Below are positions 17,922 to 25,941 of a stretch of 64,000 bases of DNA, in pieces. The DNA is from Alphaproteobacteria bacterium 41-28. GTDB lineage: Bacteria; Pseudomonadota; Alphaproteobacteria; UBA9655. The stretch is taken from NCBI GenBank assembly GCA_001897795.1, contig MKUL01000036.1, positions 1 through 64,000 of the forward strand, given 5' to 3'. Below the pieces are notes generated by a model. The model did not search any database and was not told the DNA's origin. It saw only the letters and a list, made by a program, of their open reading frames with translations. The position numbers and the translations under genes are program-made. Position 1 is the stretch's first letter; the number at the start of each line of letters is the position of its first letter.

Positions 17922-18467
17922 TCACCTCCCCAAATACTTCTTAACAACTTGATAGGCTTCGTTAATCATCTTAAGCCGGTTTTCGGCATGTTTATCATGA
18001 GGATTAAGATCAGGATGATGTCGCTTGGCGAGTTTCTTATATTGTTTTTTAAGGACCTCAAGTGTCAAAGGAAGCTCGAGCTCAAGGACGCCAAGTGACT
18101 TTTTAACTTCTGGTGGAACGGAAAGGGGACGCGGCGATACCTTTAAAAAGGGATCAAGCCCATCAAAGAATTGAGCATTTTCTAAAAGAGTTTGCCACCC
18201 TCCGATAGGCCAAGAAGGACGATTCCAAGTGATGTCAGAAACTCTACTGGCTTCAATTTCTGCAGGAGTCATGCCTTTGTAAAAGTCCCAACCCTTATTA
18301 TATTCGCGCACATGATCCAAACAGAACCAGTAGTACTCTCGCAGATTATGAGGACTTCGGGGAGCCCTGAAATGAGCAATTTCCTCACAGCCCTCTTTCT
18401 CACAAAGTTGAATGTTAGGGGCTGTCGTGTTTGTCGATTCTAAAGGAACGAAACGGGCTTTTTTCAT
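17922..18467 (-). CDS. J-domain (DnaJ-like) protein
   Basis: A 181-residue cytosolic protein. The C-terminal J domain (about 124-181) contains the Hsp70-stimulating HPD tripeptide at 151-153, between helix II (LKKQYKKLAKRH) and helix III (AENRLKMINEAYQVVKKYL). The N-terminal half has Cys/His pairs (C22-x4-C27 and C49-x2-H52) and the YYWFCLDHVREYN segment typical of an alphaproteobacterial family with a small zinc-binding region before the J domain. It presumably recruits DnaK to specific clients. It ends 15 bases from the repeat at 17737-17906. Monocistronic here. Confidence 0.88.
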   Translation of the reverse strand: MKKARFVPLESTNTTAPNIQLCEKEGCEEIAHFRAPRSPHNLREYYWFCLDHVREYNKGWDFYKGMTPAEIEASRVSDITWNRPSWPIGGWQTLLENAQFFDGLDPFLKVSPRPLSVPPEVKKSLGVLELELPLTLEVLKKQYKKLAKRHHPDLNPHDKHAENRLKMINEAYQVVKKYLGR

Positions 18468-18720
18468 ACCCTATAATATTGGCGTAATTTGAGAAAAATC
18501 AAGGGGAAGTTAAAAATGGCCTGTATAATTCTCATCATCACGATGCTATGCAAAGGTCATGACAACTCAAAAAATAAAAAAAGCACGCGCTTATTTATTT
18601 TTATTTATTATTTTTTAATTTATTTATAATAACATAATAATAAAGGGTGCATTTGCGAGAAATCTCTTGTCCTATTAGCATCGATTTTAATTTATTTAAA
18701 CAAATTTAAGGAGATCAGAG

Positions 18721-19179
18721 ATGAAAAATTCTAAATTTTTTTTGATCCTTTCTATGTCCATGATATCAATCTTACCTTTAATAGCTGAATCCTATGCAGA
18801 TAAAACCGTAAGTTTTTATGCAAGTTTTGACGCATGGAATACTAAAGATTTTGGTGAGTTCCTTTTGATCAGACTTCCTAAGTTAGGGCCAACTGATTAT
18901 AATTTTACGCCTAAAGTTGGGGGGTATCCCCGAGTGGGCAATCTATCATTTGAAAGCTTAAAGGACGGTCAACCTATTAAGTATGTGATTAATAGCAAAT
19001 CCTATAATCGTTTTAAATCAACAGAGGTTTCTTGTGATGGGGCTATACAGAAAACTACAAAGACTCGCTTTTGGCATAAAAATTTAAAATCTGTAACGCT
19101 GTCCTTTAAACGCAACAGCACTCCTGCTGACCAAGAAGGACCATGGTTTACGTGTACGTTTGCGCAAAATTATGACTGA
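18721..19179 (+). CDS. Small exported protein of unknown function
   Basis: A 152-residue protein with a signal peptide (about 1-26, MKNSKFFLILSMSM... to ESYA) and a mature region of about 126 residues rich in beta-type sequence (SFYASFDAW, VTLSFKRNS, WFTCTFAQNYD). It contains only two cysteines, placed about 40 residues apart, which could form one disulfide. AAGGAGATCAGAG gives a strong ribosome binding site. The 250 AT-rich bases before it suit a promoter. I do not recognise a family. It is an accessory periplasmic or secreted orphan by position and composition. Confidence 0.65.
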   Translation: MKNSKFFLILSMSMISILPLIAESYADKTVSFYASFDAWNTKDFGEFLLIRLPKLGPTDYNFTPKVGGYPRVGNLSFESLKDGQPIKYVINSKSYNRFKSTEVSCDGAIQKTTKTRFWHKNLKSVTLSFKRNSTPADQEGPWFTCTFAQNYD

Positions 19180-19219
19180 TTTCTTTACTTAATGAGAATC
19201 TTAGATTCAATTTTTAAAG

Positions 19220-19807
19220 TCACACCCACTCGGCCACAGGCTCACCTGTGGTAGGTTCAGGTTCTTTGAGGAGAGCTTGAAACGCTTCTGGAACCGACGC
19301 AACAAACTTAAAGAATTTTTTATGCTCAGGTTTCGCGAAATGTTGATCAAAAATATTTTTGGTAAGCTCTTTAAGAGGTGTCCAATAGTTATTTATATTG
19401 ATAAAGATGATGGGCTTATCATGGAGCTCAAGCTGCCTCCAGGTGATAAGTTCAAAAGTTTCGTCGAGTGTTCCAAAGCCACCAGGCAGAACAAAAAAGG
19501 CATCGGAGTGCTCAAACATAAGACTTTTACGGGTGTGCATCGTATCCACTATATGGAGTTCTGTTATCGTCCTATTGGGTTTTTCAAATTCCTCGAGATG
19601 ATGGGGCATAAAGCCAATGACTCTACCTCCATGGGACATAACGGAATTGGCAACCTCCCCCATAAGTCCTTGAACCCCACCCCCATAAATCATCGTTATT
19701 TTATGCTGCGCTAACAACTCTCCTAATTCCAGAGCTGCATCTCTATAGGCGTCTTTAACTGCATCATAAGAGCTACAATACACACCAATCGCTTGAATTT
19801 CTTTCAT
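19220..19807 (-). CDS. LOG-family nucleoside monophosphate phosphoribohydrolase
   Basis: A 195-residue member of the lysine-decarboxylase-like (LOG/YgdH) family, which cleaves the N-glycosidic bond of (cytokinin) nucleoside 5'-monophosphates. The Rossmann-type start is IGVYCSS (7-13). YGGGVQGLMG (41-50) and the diagnostic PGGFGTLDE (108-116), with R93-K94 in MHTRKSLM, complete the active site. Bacterial members are often annotated TIGR00730 and may act in nucleotide turnover; hormone synthesis need not be implied. It is divergent from psd, with about 80 bases between the two starts. Confidence 0.9.
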   Translation of the reverse strand: MKEIQAIGVYCSSYDAVKDAYRDAALELGELLAQHKITMIYGGGVQGLMGEVANSVMSHGGRVIGFMPHHLEEFEKPNRTITELHIVDTMHTRKSLMFEHSDAFFVLPGGFGTLDETFELITWRQLELHDKPIIFININNYWTPLKELTKNIFDQHFAKPEHKKFFKFVASVPEAFQALLKEPEPTTGEPVAEWV

Positions 19808-19890
19808 TTGTTTTTATATCCTCCAGAAAGACGATAGCCAATGTGAATGAAAACCGCTATAAAATCCATAGATTTTTCTGAGGAGGATTT

Positions 19891-20577
19891 ATGGACACCT
19901 TTTTTGCCCCTATTCATCGTGCGGGTTGGCCTTTCATTGCACTTTTCATAGGGATCACATTCATCTTAATGCTGTTCTCTAAAACACTGGGTTTACTGGG
20001 CCTAATTCTAACAGGCTGGTGCATTTATTTCTTCCGCAATCCACGTCGCGTTACCCCTCTCGGCGATGGGCTTATCATTAGTCCTGCGGACGGAATCATT
20101 ACAAAAATTGAAAAAGCCCCTCCCCCAAAAGAGCTCAAATGGAGTAAAAAATCCTTAAATCGCATCAGCATTTTTTTAAATGTTTTTGATGTCCATGTGA
20201 ACCGCATTCCTGTGGATGGGATCATTACCAAGGTTCACTATCATCCCGGGAAATTTTTTAATGCCTCCTTGGACAAAGCCAGCGACCATAACGAAAGAAA
20301 TTCTCTTTTAATCAAAACGCCTTCCGGTCAAGAAATTCTTGTTGTTCAAATTGCAGGGCTCATTGCAAGGCGTATTCTCTGCGACGCGCACCCCGATCAA
20401 GATGTAAAAGCAGGGGAAACTTACGGGATTATCCGCTTTGGAAGCCGTGTGGATCTTTACCTTCCTGAAGGTGTGAATCCCCAAGTCGTAGAGGGGCAGC
20501 GCATGATTGGGGGAGAAACTATCCTTGCTGATCTTCATTCAAAAGCTGCCCAACGCTCGGGTGAGGTTCGTTTATGA
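19891..20577 (+). CDS. psd: Phosphatidylserine decarboxylase proenzyme
   Basis: Converts phosphatidylserine to phosphatidylethanolamine in the inner membrane. The 228-residue protein is the short alphaproteobacterial type. Two N-terminal hydrophobic helices (about 12-47) are followed by SPADG (64-68), NVFDVHVNR (97-105) and the self-cleavage site at G184-S185 in RFGSRVDLYLP, where the new pyruvoyl group forms on the alpha chain. A GAGGAGG site precedes the ATG. The stop overlaps the pssA start by 4 bases (ATGA), giving translational coupling to the enzyme that makes its substrate. Confidence 0.95.
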   Translation: MDTFFAPIHRAGWPFIALFIGITFILMLFSKTLGLLGLILTGWCIYFFRNPRRVTPLGDGLIISPADGIITKIEKAPPPKELKWSKKSLNRISIFLNVFDVHVNRIPVDGIITKVHYHPGKFFNASLDKASDHNERNSLLIKTPSGQEILVVQIAGLIARRILCDAHPDQDVKAGETYGIIRFGSRVDLYLPEGVNPQVVEGQRMIGGETILADLHSKAAQRSGEVRL

Positions 20578-21323
20578 AAACACTTCCTCCAGCCGGACTC
20601 AAAAGGTCACACCTTATCCGTGTTATCCCAAATGCCATCACCATTACAGCTCTTTGTACGGGCCTAAGTTCGATTCGTTTTGCCCTGATAGAACGATGGG
20701 AGTTTGCCGTAAGCCTGATTCTACTAGCCGCCATCCTGGACGCATTGGACGGCCGCATAGCGCGCTTTTTGCGGGCTGATAGTCATTTTGGTGCAGAGCT
20801 TGATTCCCTCTCTGACTTCATAAGCTTTGGCGTCGCCCCTGCCGTTGTCCTTTATCTTTATAGCCTTCACCTCTGGAAAGGAACGGGATGGGCTCTTGCT
20901 CTTTTCTTTTCAACATGTATGGCCTTACGACTGGCCCGGTTTAATACAAGCATAGACGTCCCGAGACCAGAATGGGCCAAACGATTTTCTGTCGGAGTCC
21001 CCGCCCCTGCTGGTGCTGTCCTAGGTCTTTTACCTCTTATGGTGAGCTTTGCTCTTGAAGAAAATTTTCAGAACTTTCCTATTCTTTTTGCGATTAGTTT
21101 ACTTGCCAGCGGTCTTCTTATGATTAGCCGTATCCCAACATTCCTTATGAAAAACGTTCCCATCTCTCACCACTTCATTCGCCCTATTCTTATGATGGTT
21201 GCTGTTTTCATGGCAGCTCTCTTTAGCATCCCCTGGTGGATCCTTAGCATCGTAGCGGTATTATATCTGTTTTCAATACCTTTGAGTTTACTCTCTTACC
21301 GACGGAAAAAGAGTGAGGAATGA
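20574..21323 (+). CDS. pssA: CDP-diacylglycerol-serine O-phosphatidyltransferase
   Basis: Makes phosphatidylserine from CDP-diacylglycerol and L-serine in the inner membrane. The CDP-alcohol phosphotransferase motif D-G-x2-A-R-x8-G-x3-D-x3-D is exact: D59, G60, A63, R64, G73, D77, D81. The 249 residues hold about seven or eight membrane helices. It is coupled to psd by a 4-base overlap, so the pair is a complete phosphatidylethanolamine route. Its last about 130 bases have been copied downstream: a decayed version lies at 21681-21820 and shorter ones near 22172 and 22581, between the tandem Cys-rich genes. Confidence 0.95.
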   Translation: MKTLPPAGLKRSHLIRVIPNAITITALCTGLSSIRFALIERWEFAVSLILLAAILDALDGRIARFLRADSHFGAELDSLSDFISFGVAPAVVLYLYSLHLWKGTGWALALFFSTCMALRLARFNTSIDVPRPEWAKRFSVGVPAPAGAVLGLLPLMVSFALEENFQNFPILFAISLLASGLLMISRIPTFLMKNVPISHHFIRPILMMVAVFMAALFSIPWWILSIVAVLYLFSIPLSLLSYRRKKSEE

Positions 21324-21338
21324 AACAGATACACTCCA

Positions 21339-21605
21339 TTATGGACATAAATTGTTACATGTCTCCATATATTTGTATGCCTTTCGTGATGTTGATTTTT
21401 CGTCCCTACAGTTATGGTAAGCCTCAGAACAATTATATGTACAATCATTGCAAGCCCTGCCAGTTGTAACATGTTGAATTGCCACGATGTTATATCTTTG
21501 TTCACATTCAGCCATGAGTTGTGCACACGTCTGAGAATGAGATGGGGCTGCGATAAAGGTAGATATTACAGCCACTCCAAAGATTGTGATTAATGTTTTC
21601 TTCAT
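21339..21605 (-). CDS. Tandem exported 8-Cys peptide, paralog 1
   Basis: 88 residues with a signal peptide (about 1-23, ending SHSQ) and a mature domain with spacing C-x6-C-x17-C-x2-C-x3-C-x6-C-x16-C-x3-C. I chose the ATG at 21605 because GGAG lies 8 bases before it and it matches the starts of the three paralogs; a longer frame starts four codons earlier. It is the last of four tandem paralogs and lies convergent to pssA, 15 bases from its stop. The regular x2/x3/x6/x3 spacings suggest two disulfide-linked helical hairpins. Function unknown. Confidence 0.7.
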   Translation of the reverse strand: MKKTLITIFGVAVISTFIAAPSHSQTCAQLMAECEQRYNIVAIQHVTTGRACNDCTYNCSEAYHNCRDEKSTSRKAYKYMETCNNLCP

Positions 21606-21680
21606 AAGAGTCTCCATTTGTTTTTCATAGGATAGTAAAAAGAGTTCTAAAAAAAAGTTAACGACATCTGAACCAGTTTT

Positions 21681-21820
21681 AAGATGGCTGCTGTTTTTAT
21701 GGCACCTCTCTTTAGCATCCCCTGGTGGATCCTCAACATCGTAGCAGTATTATAGCTTTTCTCAATTCCTTTGCATTTACTCTCTTCTCGGCAAAAGAAA
21801 GGAAAAGAAAAAACGTGAGA
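21681..21820 (+). pseudogene. Decayed duplicate of the pssA 3' end
   Basis: This stretch aligns without large gaps to the last about 130 bases of pssA (21192-21323). They share, for example, CTCTTTAGCATCCCCTGGTG and GTATTATA, but the copy has a stop at the TATAG and many substitutions. It lies between paralogs 1 and 2, in the same position relative to paralog 2 as the real pssA end has to paralog 1. The tandem array therefore grew by duplicating a unit that included the pssA tail. Confidence 0.85.
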
Positions 21821-21828
21821 CAGCAACA

Positions 21829-22098
21829 TTAATGTCCACAAGGCTGCCAACACATTTCCTTGTATCTTCTAGCTTCCGCTGAGCTATTTACATCATTAAA
21901 TTGATTGCATTTCTGCTCAGCTTTCAAACAGTAATCTGCACAAGAATAACAATATGCATTGTAAGGATTCTCGAGAGCATTTTGATAGAGAGATCTACAG
22001 CGCGCTATTTCACCTGCACAGGTTAACGCGAAGCCAGGAGTTGTCAGAAGATTCGGCAATACTGCCATACCCAAGACTATGAATAATTTCTTCTTCAT
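21829..22098 (-). CDS. Tandem exported 8-Cys peptide, paralog 2
   Basis: 89 residues: a signal peptide (about 1-25, MKKKLFIVLGMAVLP... to GFAL) and eight cysteines spaced C-x6-C-x15-C-x2-C-x3-C-x6-C-x18-C-x3-C. The ATG at 22098 follows AAAAGGGGGC. An earlier in-frame ATG at 22131 would add 11 residues that are actually the conserved upstream region shared with the paralogs (TCCTATGAAAAACAAAAGG), so I reject it. Sequence outside the cysteines and signal peptide has diverged strongly from its neighbours. Confidence 0.7.
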   Translation of the reverse strand: MKKKLFIVLGMAVLPNLLTTPGFALTCAGEIARCRSLYQNALENPYNAYCYSCADYCLKAEQKCNQFNDVNSSAEARRYKEMCWQPCGH

Positions 22099-22171
22099 AA
22101 AAGCCCCCTTTTGTTTTTCATAGGATAGCAAAGAGAGTCTAAGAAAAAGTTAACGACATCTGAATCAGTTT

Positions 22172-22199
22172 AAGATGGTTGCGGTTTTTATGGCACTCA
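22172..22199 (+). repeat. Short remnant of the pssA 3' end
   Basis: AAGATGGTTGCGGTTTTTAT and the following GGCACTC match the start of the duplicated pssA tail (compare 21192 and 21681). A still shorter trace is near 22581-22600. Each trace sits directly upstream (minus strand) of one paralog's conserved 5' region, marking the duplication unit. Confidence 0.6.
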
Positions 22200-22255
22200 G
22201 TCAGTGCTCGATACTTTTAAGCTTGCTTTGACTGACGAGAGAAGGGAGACGATTC

Positions 22256-22519
22256 TCATTGACAATGTCGCCTACATTCTGCAGACATTTTACGAGCGTT
22301 AACAAAGGTGGAATGATCGCCTAAGAGCAAACATATATCTTCAGCACTATAGCACCTATTTTTGCATGAATCACAAGATCTCTGATTCCCGTTAACAAAA
22401 CTATCATACGCTTGCCTACATCTTGCAAAAACTTCCACACATGTTTGAGAATAACTTGGCGTTGGCATAAAGCCTAAAAAAACTATCATCCCCAAGATTA
22501 TGTTTACTTTTTCCTTCAT
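22256..22519 (-). CDS. Tandem exported 8-Cys peptide, paralog 3
   Basis: 87 residues: a signal peptide (about 1-24, ending SYSQ) and cysteines spaced C-x6-C-x14-C-x2-C-x3-C-x6-C-x18-C-x3-C. The start at 22519 has a strong AAAGGAGGATCTT site, and the alternative ATG 11 codons earlier lies in the conserved leader. Together with paralogs 1, 2 and 4 it defines a family whose invariant features are the signal peptide and eight cysteines. Selection seems to hold the fold while the surface varies (inference). Confidence 0.7.
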   Translation of the reverse strand: MKEKVNIILGMIVFLGFMPTPSYSQTCVEVFARCRQAYDSFVNGNQRSCDSCKNRCYSAEDICLLLGDHSTFVNARKMSAECRRHCQ

Positions 22520-22608
22520 AAGATCCTCCTTTGGTTTTCCATAGAATAACACAAGGGTTCTAAAATAAAGTTAATTGATATTAAAATGGCAGCAGTTGCT
22601 AAATGTTC

Positions 22609-22875
22609 CTAGTAACAGCGTTTGTGACATATCTCCAGTAATCTTGTTGCTTCTTTTTTGACTGCCTCATTGCCTCGATAATGGCATTTGGTCACAGCTT
22701 TCAAACAGACGATATGGCAGTTATGACAAGTACGATCGTCTTCTTTTTTCTCAAATCTATCAAAGGCTCGTTGACAAGCCGTTAGCTCTTCTTCACAACC
22801 CGCAGAATAACTTGGTATTGTCATCATCCCTGAGAAAAAAATCGTCCCCATGACTGTGATTAATTTTTTCTTCAT
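22609..22875 (-). CDS. Tandem exported 8-Cys peptide, paralog 4
   Basis: 88 residues: a signal peptide (about 1-25, ending SYSA) and cysteines spaced C-x6-C-x15-C-x2-C-x3-C-x6-C-x18-C-x3-C. The ATG at 22875 follows AAAAGGGGGT. It is the first gene of the array on the minus strand. Its upstream region (22880-22930) contains the same block, GTTAACTTTTTCTTAG then TTTGCTATCCTATGAAAA (written on the minus strand), that precedes paralogs 2 and 1, so each gene probably carries its own promoter rather than being part of an operon. Confidence 0.7.
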   Translation of the reverse strand: MKKKLITVMGTIFFSGMMTIPSYSAGCEEELTACQRAFDRFEKKEDDRTCHNCHIVCLKAVTKCHYRGNEAVKKEATRLLEICHKRCY

Positions 22876-22943
22876 AAAAACCCCCTTTTGTTTTCCATAG
22901 GATAGCAAAGTGGATCTAAGAAAAAGTTAATTGTAATTGGCAC

Positions 22944-22967
22944 AAAAAAAGCCCCCTATCGGGGGCT
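22944..22967 (-). terminator. Intrinsic terminator of the BI-1 family gene
   Basis: On the minus strand AGCCCCC-GATA-GGGGGCT is followed by a run of seven T. It lies 14 bases beyond the stop of the gene at 22981-23691 and separates it from the tandem peptide array. Confidence 0.85.
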
Positions 22968-22980
22968 TGTTTAAACACTT

Positions 22981-23691
22981 TTATCGCCGATCGCCCATGA
23001 GGCGTAACATCATCAAGAACAAGTTGATAAAATCTAAGTAAAGACGCAAAGCCCCAAAAATAGCTCTTTTCCCTGCAATTTCAGTAGAGCTTCCCTCAAC
23101 ATAAGTATCCTTGATATTTTGCGTATCATAAGCGGTTAGACCCGTGAAGATAATCACACCAGCAATAGATACGAGGAATTGCAGCATACTGCTTGCTACA
23201 AAAATGTTTACAATAGAAGCGATAATAATGCCGAGAAGGCCCATGAAGAGGAAAGAACCCCATGCGGTTAAATCCTTCTTTGTTGTATATCCATAAAGGC
23301 TCATCGCTGCAAACATGCCAGCTGTAATGAAAAAGACCCGCGCGATACTTTCATAGGTATAAACCGCAAAAATAACGGAAAATGCAACACCATTGAGAGC
23401 CGCGTAAAGCCAAAATATCATCTGAGCTGTTGAATACTGGATTGCATTAATTCTAAAACTTAAAAAGAACACGAGTGCTATAGGAGCTATAATAAACAAC
23501 AACATAAATGGCTGAAGGGCATGGAACAGCGCAGGCGAAGAAACCACCAAAAGAGCCACTCCCCCTGTCAAACCAAGGGCAAGCGCCATATAATTGTAAA
23601 CGCCCAACATATACGTGCGAAGGCCTTCGCTGTAAGCAAGCGCGCTTCTTTCTACACCTAAAATAGTTCTATTCTTAGACCGATCACTCAT
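22981..23691 (-). CDS. Bax inhibitor-1 / YccA family membrane protein
   Basis: A 236-residue inner-membrane protein with about seven hydrophobic helices. The N-terminal SALAYSEGLRTYMLGVYNYM and the C-terminal LTAYDTQNIKDTY and ALRLYLDFINLFLMML are family hallmarks; the conserved Asp pair corresponds to the pH sensor of BI-1 proteins. Bacterial homologs (YccA/YbhL) modulate FtsH or act as calcium-leak channels. The ATG at 23691 is chosen because GGAG precedes it and homologs begin at this point. A frame extending 63 codons further upstream would overlap the next gene. The terminator at 22944 follows. Confidence 0.92.
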   Translation of the reverse strand: MSDRSKNRTILGVERSALAYSEGLRTYMLGVYNYMALALGLTGGVALLVVSSPALFHALQPFMLLFIIAPIALVFFLSFRINAIQYSTAQMIFWLYAALNGVAFSVIFAVYTYESIARVFFITAGMFAAMSLYGYTTKKDLTAWGSFLFMGLLGIIIASIVNIFVASSMLQFLVSIAGVIIFTGLTAYDTQNIKDTYVEGSSTEIAGKRAIFGALRLYLDFINLFLMMLRLMGDRR

Positions 23692-23734
23692 TGAGATTAC
23701 TCCTTTTCTTTCTTCCCTATATATAAGGGATAAT

Positions 23735-25831
23735 TTATTTTTCGGCAAGTCCGGGCTTTTTTTGTGTCGTGATCGCTTGGCGTTCGTTGAAATCAGGGAG
23801 ATCCTTACGTGCCCTCTTTCGCGGAGATCGTTGTGATCCTTTAGGATGATAAGATTTTTGACTTTGGGATAGCTGCTCATCCGGAGCTTTTACGGCTTCT
23901 TGTCGTAAAGGTTGATAGAGTCTGCGTCTTTTTAAAACACCTTGAACAATTTTAGGAGTAACAGATTTACCCCTTCCTATATCGAATTTTTGTAGCGCCC
24001 CAGCCACATCAGCTGCAGGAACACGTTTACTTTTAAGGTTTAGTTTCTCACGTATTCCTTTCAATTCCCTAAATTTTTTAACAATAACGTCTTCCATGCC
24101 TTCTTTAGTCAATTTTTCTTTTTCATCACCCAATTTACTTGCTTGAATGGCTAGATCGAGATAACGGTGACGTTCATCTTTTTTAACTTTCTCAGAAAGG
24201 ATTTTAAAAATCGTATTAAGGGAAAAGTTGGTCTCCTTATGAATTACGTAGATGCTCACCTTCTTCTTATACATACTTACAATTTGTTCTGTTTTTTCTT
24301 TTATTAGCTCAAGACTTTCTTTAGCTCTGTCTTTAGCTCTCTTTCCCGAAAAGTCGTGATATTTCTTTACAATCAATTTTTCAGGTTGACCGATTTTTTT
24401 AGCCAATGCTTCTGCCATTTGCCTTTTTGTAATCGTTCTATTCCGAAGCTCCTCACAATATTGAAAATAAGCACCATACAATTCTTCCAAATCTTCCTCC
24501 GTAAAACGAGGACCCTTTTTCCTACAACCATTAACGCATAAGATCTCAGAAATACGCTGTTCACCCACATTTACCCACTCTAACATACTAATATCTTTAT
24601 TCTTTAGTTTTAAATGTTCACTAGCATACAGAATTTTCCGTATCCAATCATCATCATAGGTACGACCTGTTGGTTGCTTAACCCTAGGATAAAGTGTCCT
24701 TAACTGTTCTATGGCAGGAAATTCTTTACTTTCCTCGAAGCCGTAAGGTACCGGACCCGTTGAATCATCTCCTTGTTTTTGATCCTCCTCAGTCTCATAA
24801 GCTTTTGGAGAAGAAGACTTCATCTCATCAAGATCTTCTTCTGGGAGTCTTATTGGAATGATTAAGCGTTTGTAATCATAGCCCTCAAGAAGACCAGGAA
24901 AAGATGGCTCTTCTCTACCAGGAGAGCTCCTCACATTTCTTTGATCCGGCGAAGAATGGAAATTCTCCTTCTTTTCTCCTTCTTGCTTTAAAGAAGCGAG
25001 CAGGATTTTTACTCTTTCGCCTACAGGAACTTTATTCATATAGGTAGGTTTAGCAAATATTTGGCTTAAGTCGTAATTCCCTTTAGGGGTTTTTGTTTCT
25101 GACTTAGTTGGAGAGCTTTCCCTTTGTTTTAAAGCCTTTTTATACCAACCTTTTACTTTGTTCTCAGCTTTTTCTTGAGACCAGCCCTCATGTCTATAAT
25201 TAAAATCTTCAACAAGCTCTGCCAGCAATAAATATACTGTTTTTGTCGTCCGTAGCTTATTTGCTTCCTTCAAAAGAATGTAAGCATCCCTTAAAAAGTC
25301 TTGTTCGTGCTTAGATTCGAAAAACTTCTGTAGATAGTCCATACACAACCTCGCTCCAGCAATAAGAGTCCATTTATAAAGTCTATCTTTATTTTCAGAA
25401 AATTCTGTCGCATTTCGTTGTAAGATCGATATTAAATTTTTTTGAAATTCTTGTCTTTCACTACGATTTTTAGAGTAATAGCCTTTTGGGTAGATTTTTG
25501 AAGAAAGAAGAAGATTGGCCATCTTTAAATAAGTAAAACCATATTCTCTTCTATCATGGGTCTTATAATGATCCTTTAGATTAAAGAGAGCACACCAACA
25601 AGCGTATGTAAGTTCAAGAGAATTGTCATCTACAACCGGGTCTACCCGACCCAAAAGAGTTGCATGTTTGTGGTTATAGAAATCTAGAAAATCATTTCTG
25701 GGAAATTCAGGAGCTTTTACCCGTGGCCATGCACCTTTACTGACTTCTTCCAAATCCATACCTTGAGCAAAGGATATGGCGTTTACTGCCCAAAAAAGAT
25801 AGAAAAAAATTTTATAAATGTTTCTTTTCAA
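23735..25831 (-). CDS. Large exported orphan protein with basic C-terminus
   Basis: A 698-residue protein with a signal peptide (about 1-24, ending SFAQG). The N-terminal half (about 50-250) looks alpha-helical with TPR-like spacing (AYILLKEANKLRTTKTVYLLLAEL in two pieces). A low-complexity Ser/Pro/Glu section spans about 285-380. The C-terminal part (about 395-640) is strongly basic and helical, with short helix-turn-helix-like stretches such as KRQMAEALAKKIGQP and VSIYVIHKETNFSLNTIFK. Near the end RSPRKRARKD (about 668-677) resembles a eukaryotic nuclear localisation signal. No family recognised. The layout (signal peptide, repeat-like helices, divergent tail) parallels the exported proteins at 6319-8466 and 56685-58855. 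A host-directed role is speculative. Confidence 0.65.
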   Translation of the reverse strand: MKRNIYKIFFYLFWAVNAISFAQGMDLEEVSKGAWPRVKAPEFPRNDFLDFYNHKHATLLGRVDPVVDDNSLELTYACWCALFNLKDHYKTHDRREYGFTYLKMANLLLSSKIYPKGYYSKNRSERQEFQKNLISILQRNATEFSENKDRLYKWTLIAGARLCMDYLQKFFESKHEQDFLRDAYILLKEANKLRTTKTVYLLLAELVEDFNYRHEGWSQEKAENKVKGWYKKALKQRESSPTKSETKTPKGNYDLSQIFAKPTYMNKVPVGERVKILLASLKQEGEKKENFHSSPDQRNVRSSPGREEPSFPGLLEGYDYKRLIIPIRLPEEDLDEMKSSSPKAYETEEDQKQGDDSTGPVPYGFEESKEFPAIEQLRTLYPRVKQPTGRTYDDDWIRKILYASEHLKLKNKDISMLEWVNVGEQRISEILCVNGCRKKGPRFTEEDLEELYGAYFQYCEELRNRTITKRQMAEALAKKIGQPEKLIVKKYHDFSGKRAKDRAKESLELIKEKTEQIVSMYKKKVSIYVIHKETNFSLNTIFKILSEKVKKDERHRYLDLAIQASKLGDEKEKLTKEGMEDVIVKKFRELKGIREKLNLKSKRVPAADVAGALQKFDIGRGKSVTPKIVQGVLKRRRLYQPLRQEAVKAPDEQLSQSQKSYHPKGSQRSPRKRARKDLPDFNERQAITTQKKPGLAEK

Positions 25832-25941
25832 TAAATTACTATCATTTTATCGCTCACTAGTTAGCTACAACTTTTATTTTTTTGATTCCCTCTTGTCAAG
25901 AGGAGAAGCCAAAATTCAATGGTTTCGCGAGATTGCGATAT

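Noticed and set aside
22131..22908. Longer starts (MLSYEKQKG, MLFYGKPKE, MLSYGKQKG) for the tandem peptides
   Set aside because: These codons fall in the conserved upstream block; the later ATGs have strong ribosome binding sites and give clean signal peptides.
23692..23880. 63-codon N-terminal extension of the BI-1 protein
   Set aside because: It overlaps the upstream gene's 3' end in another frame, lacks family similarity, and the internal ATG at 23691 has a good ribosome binding site.
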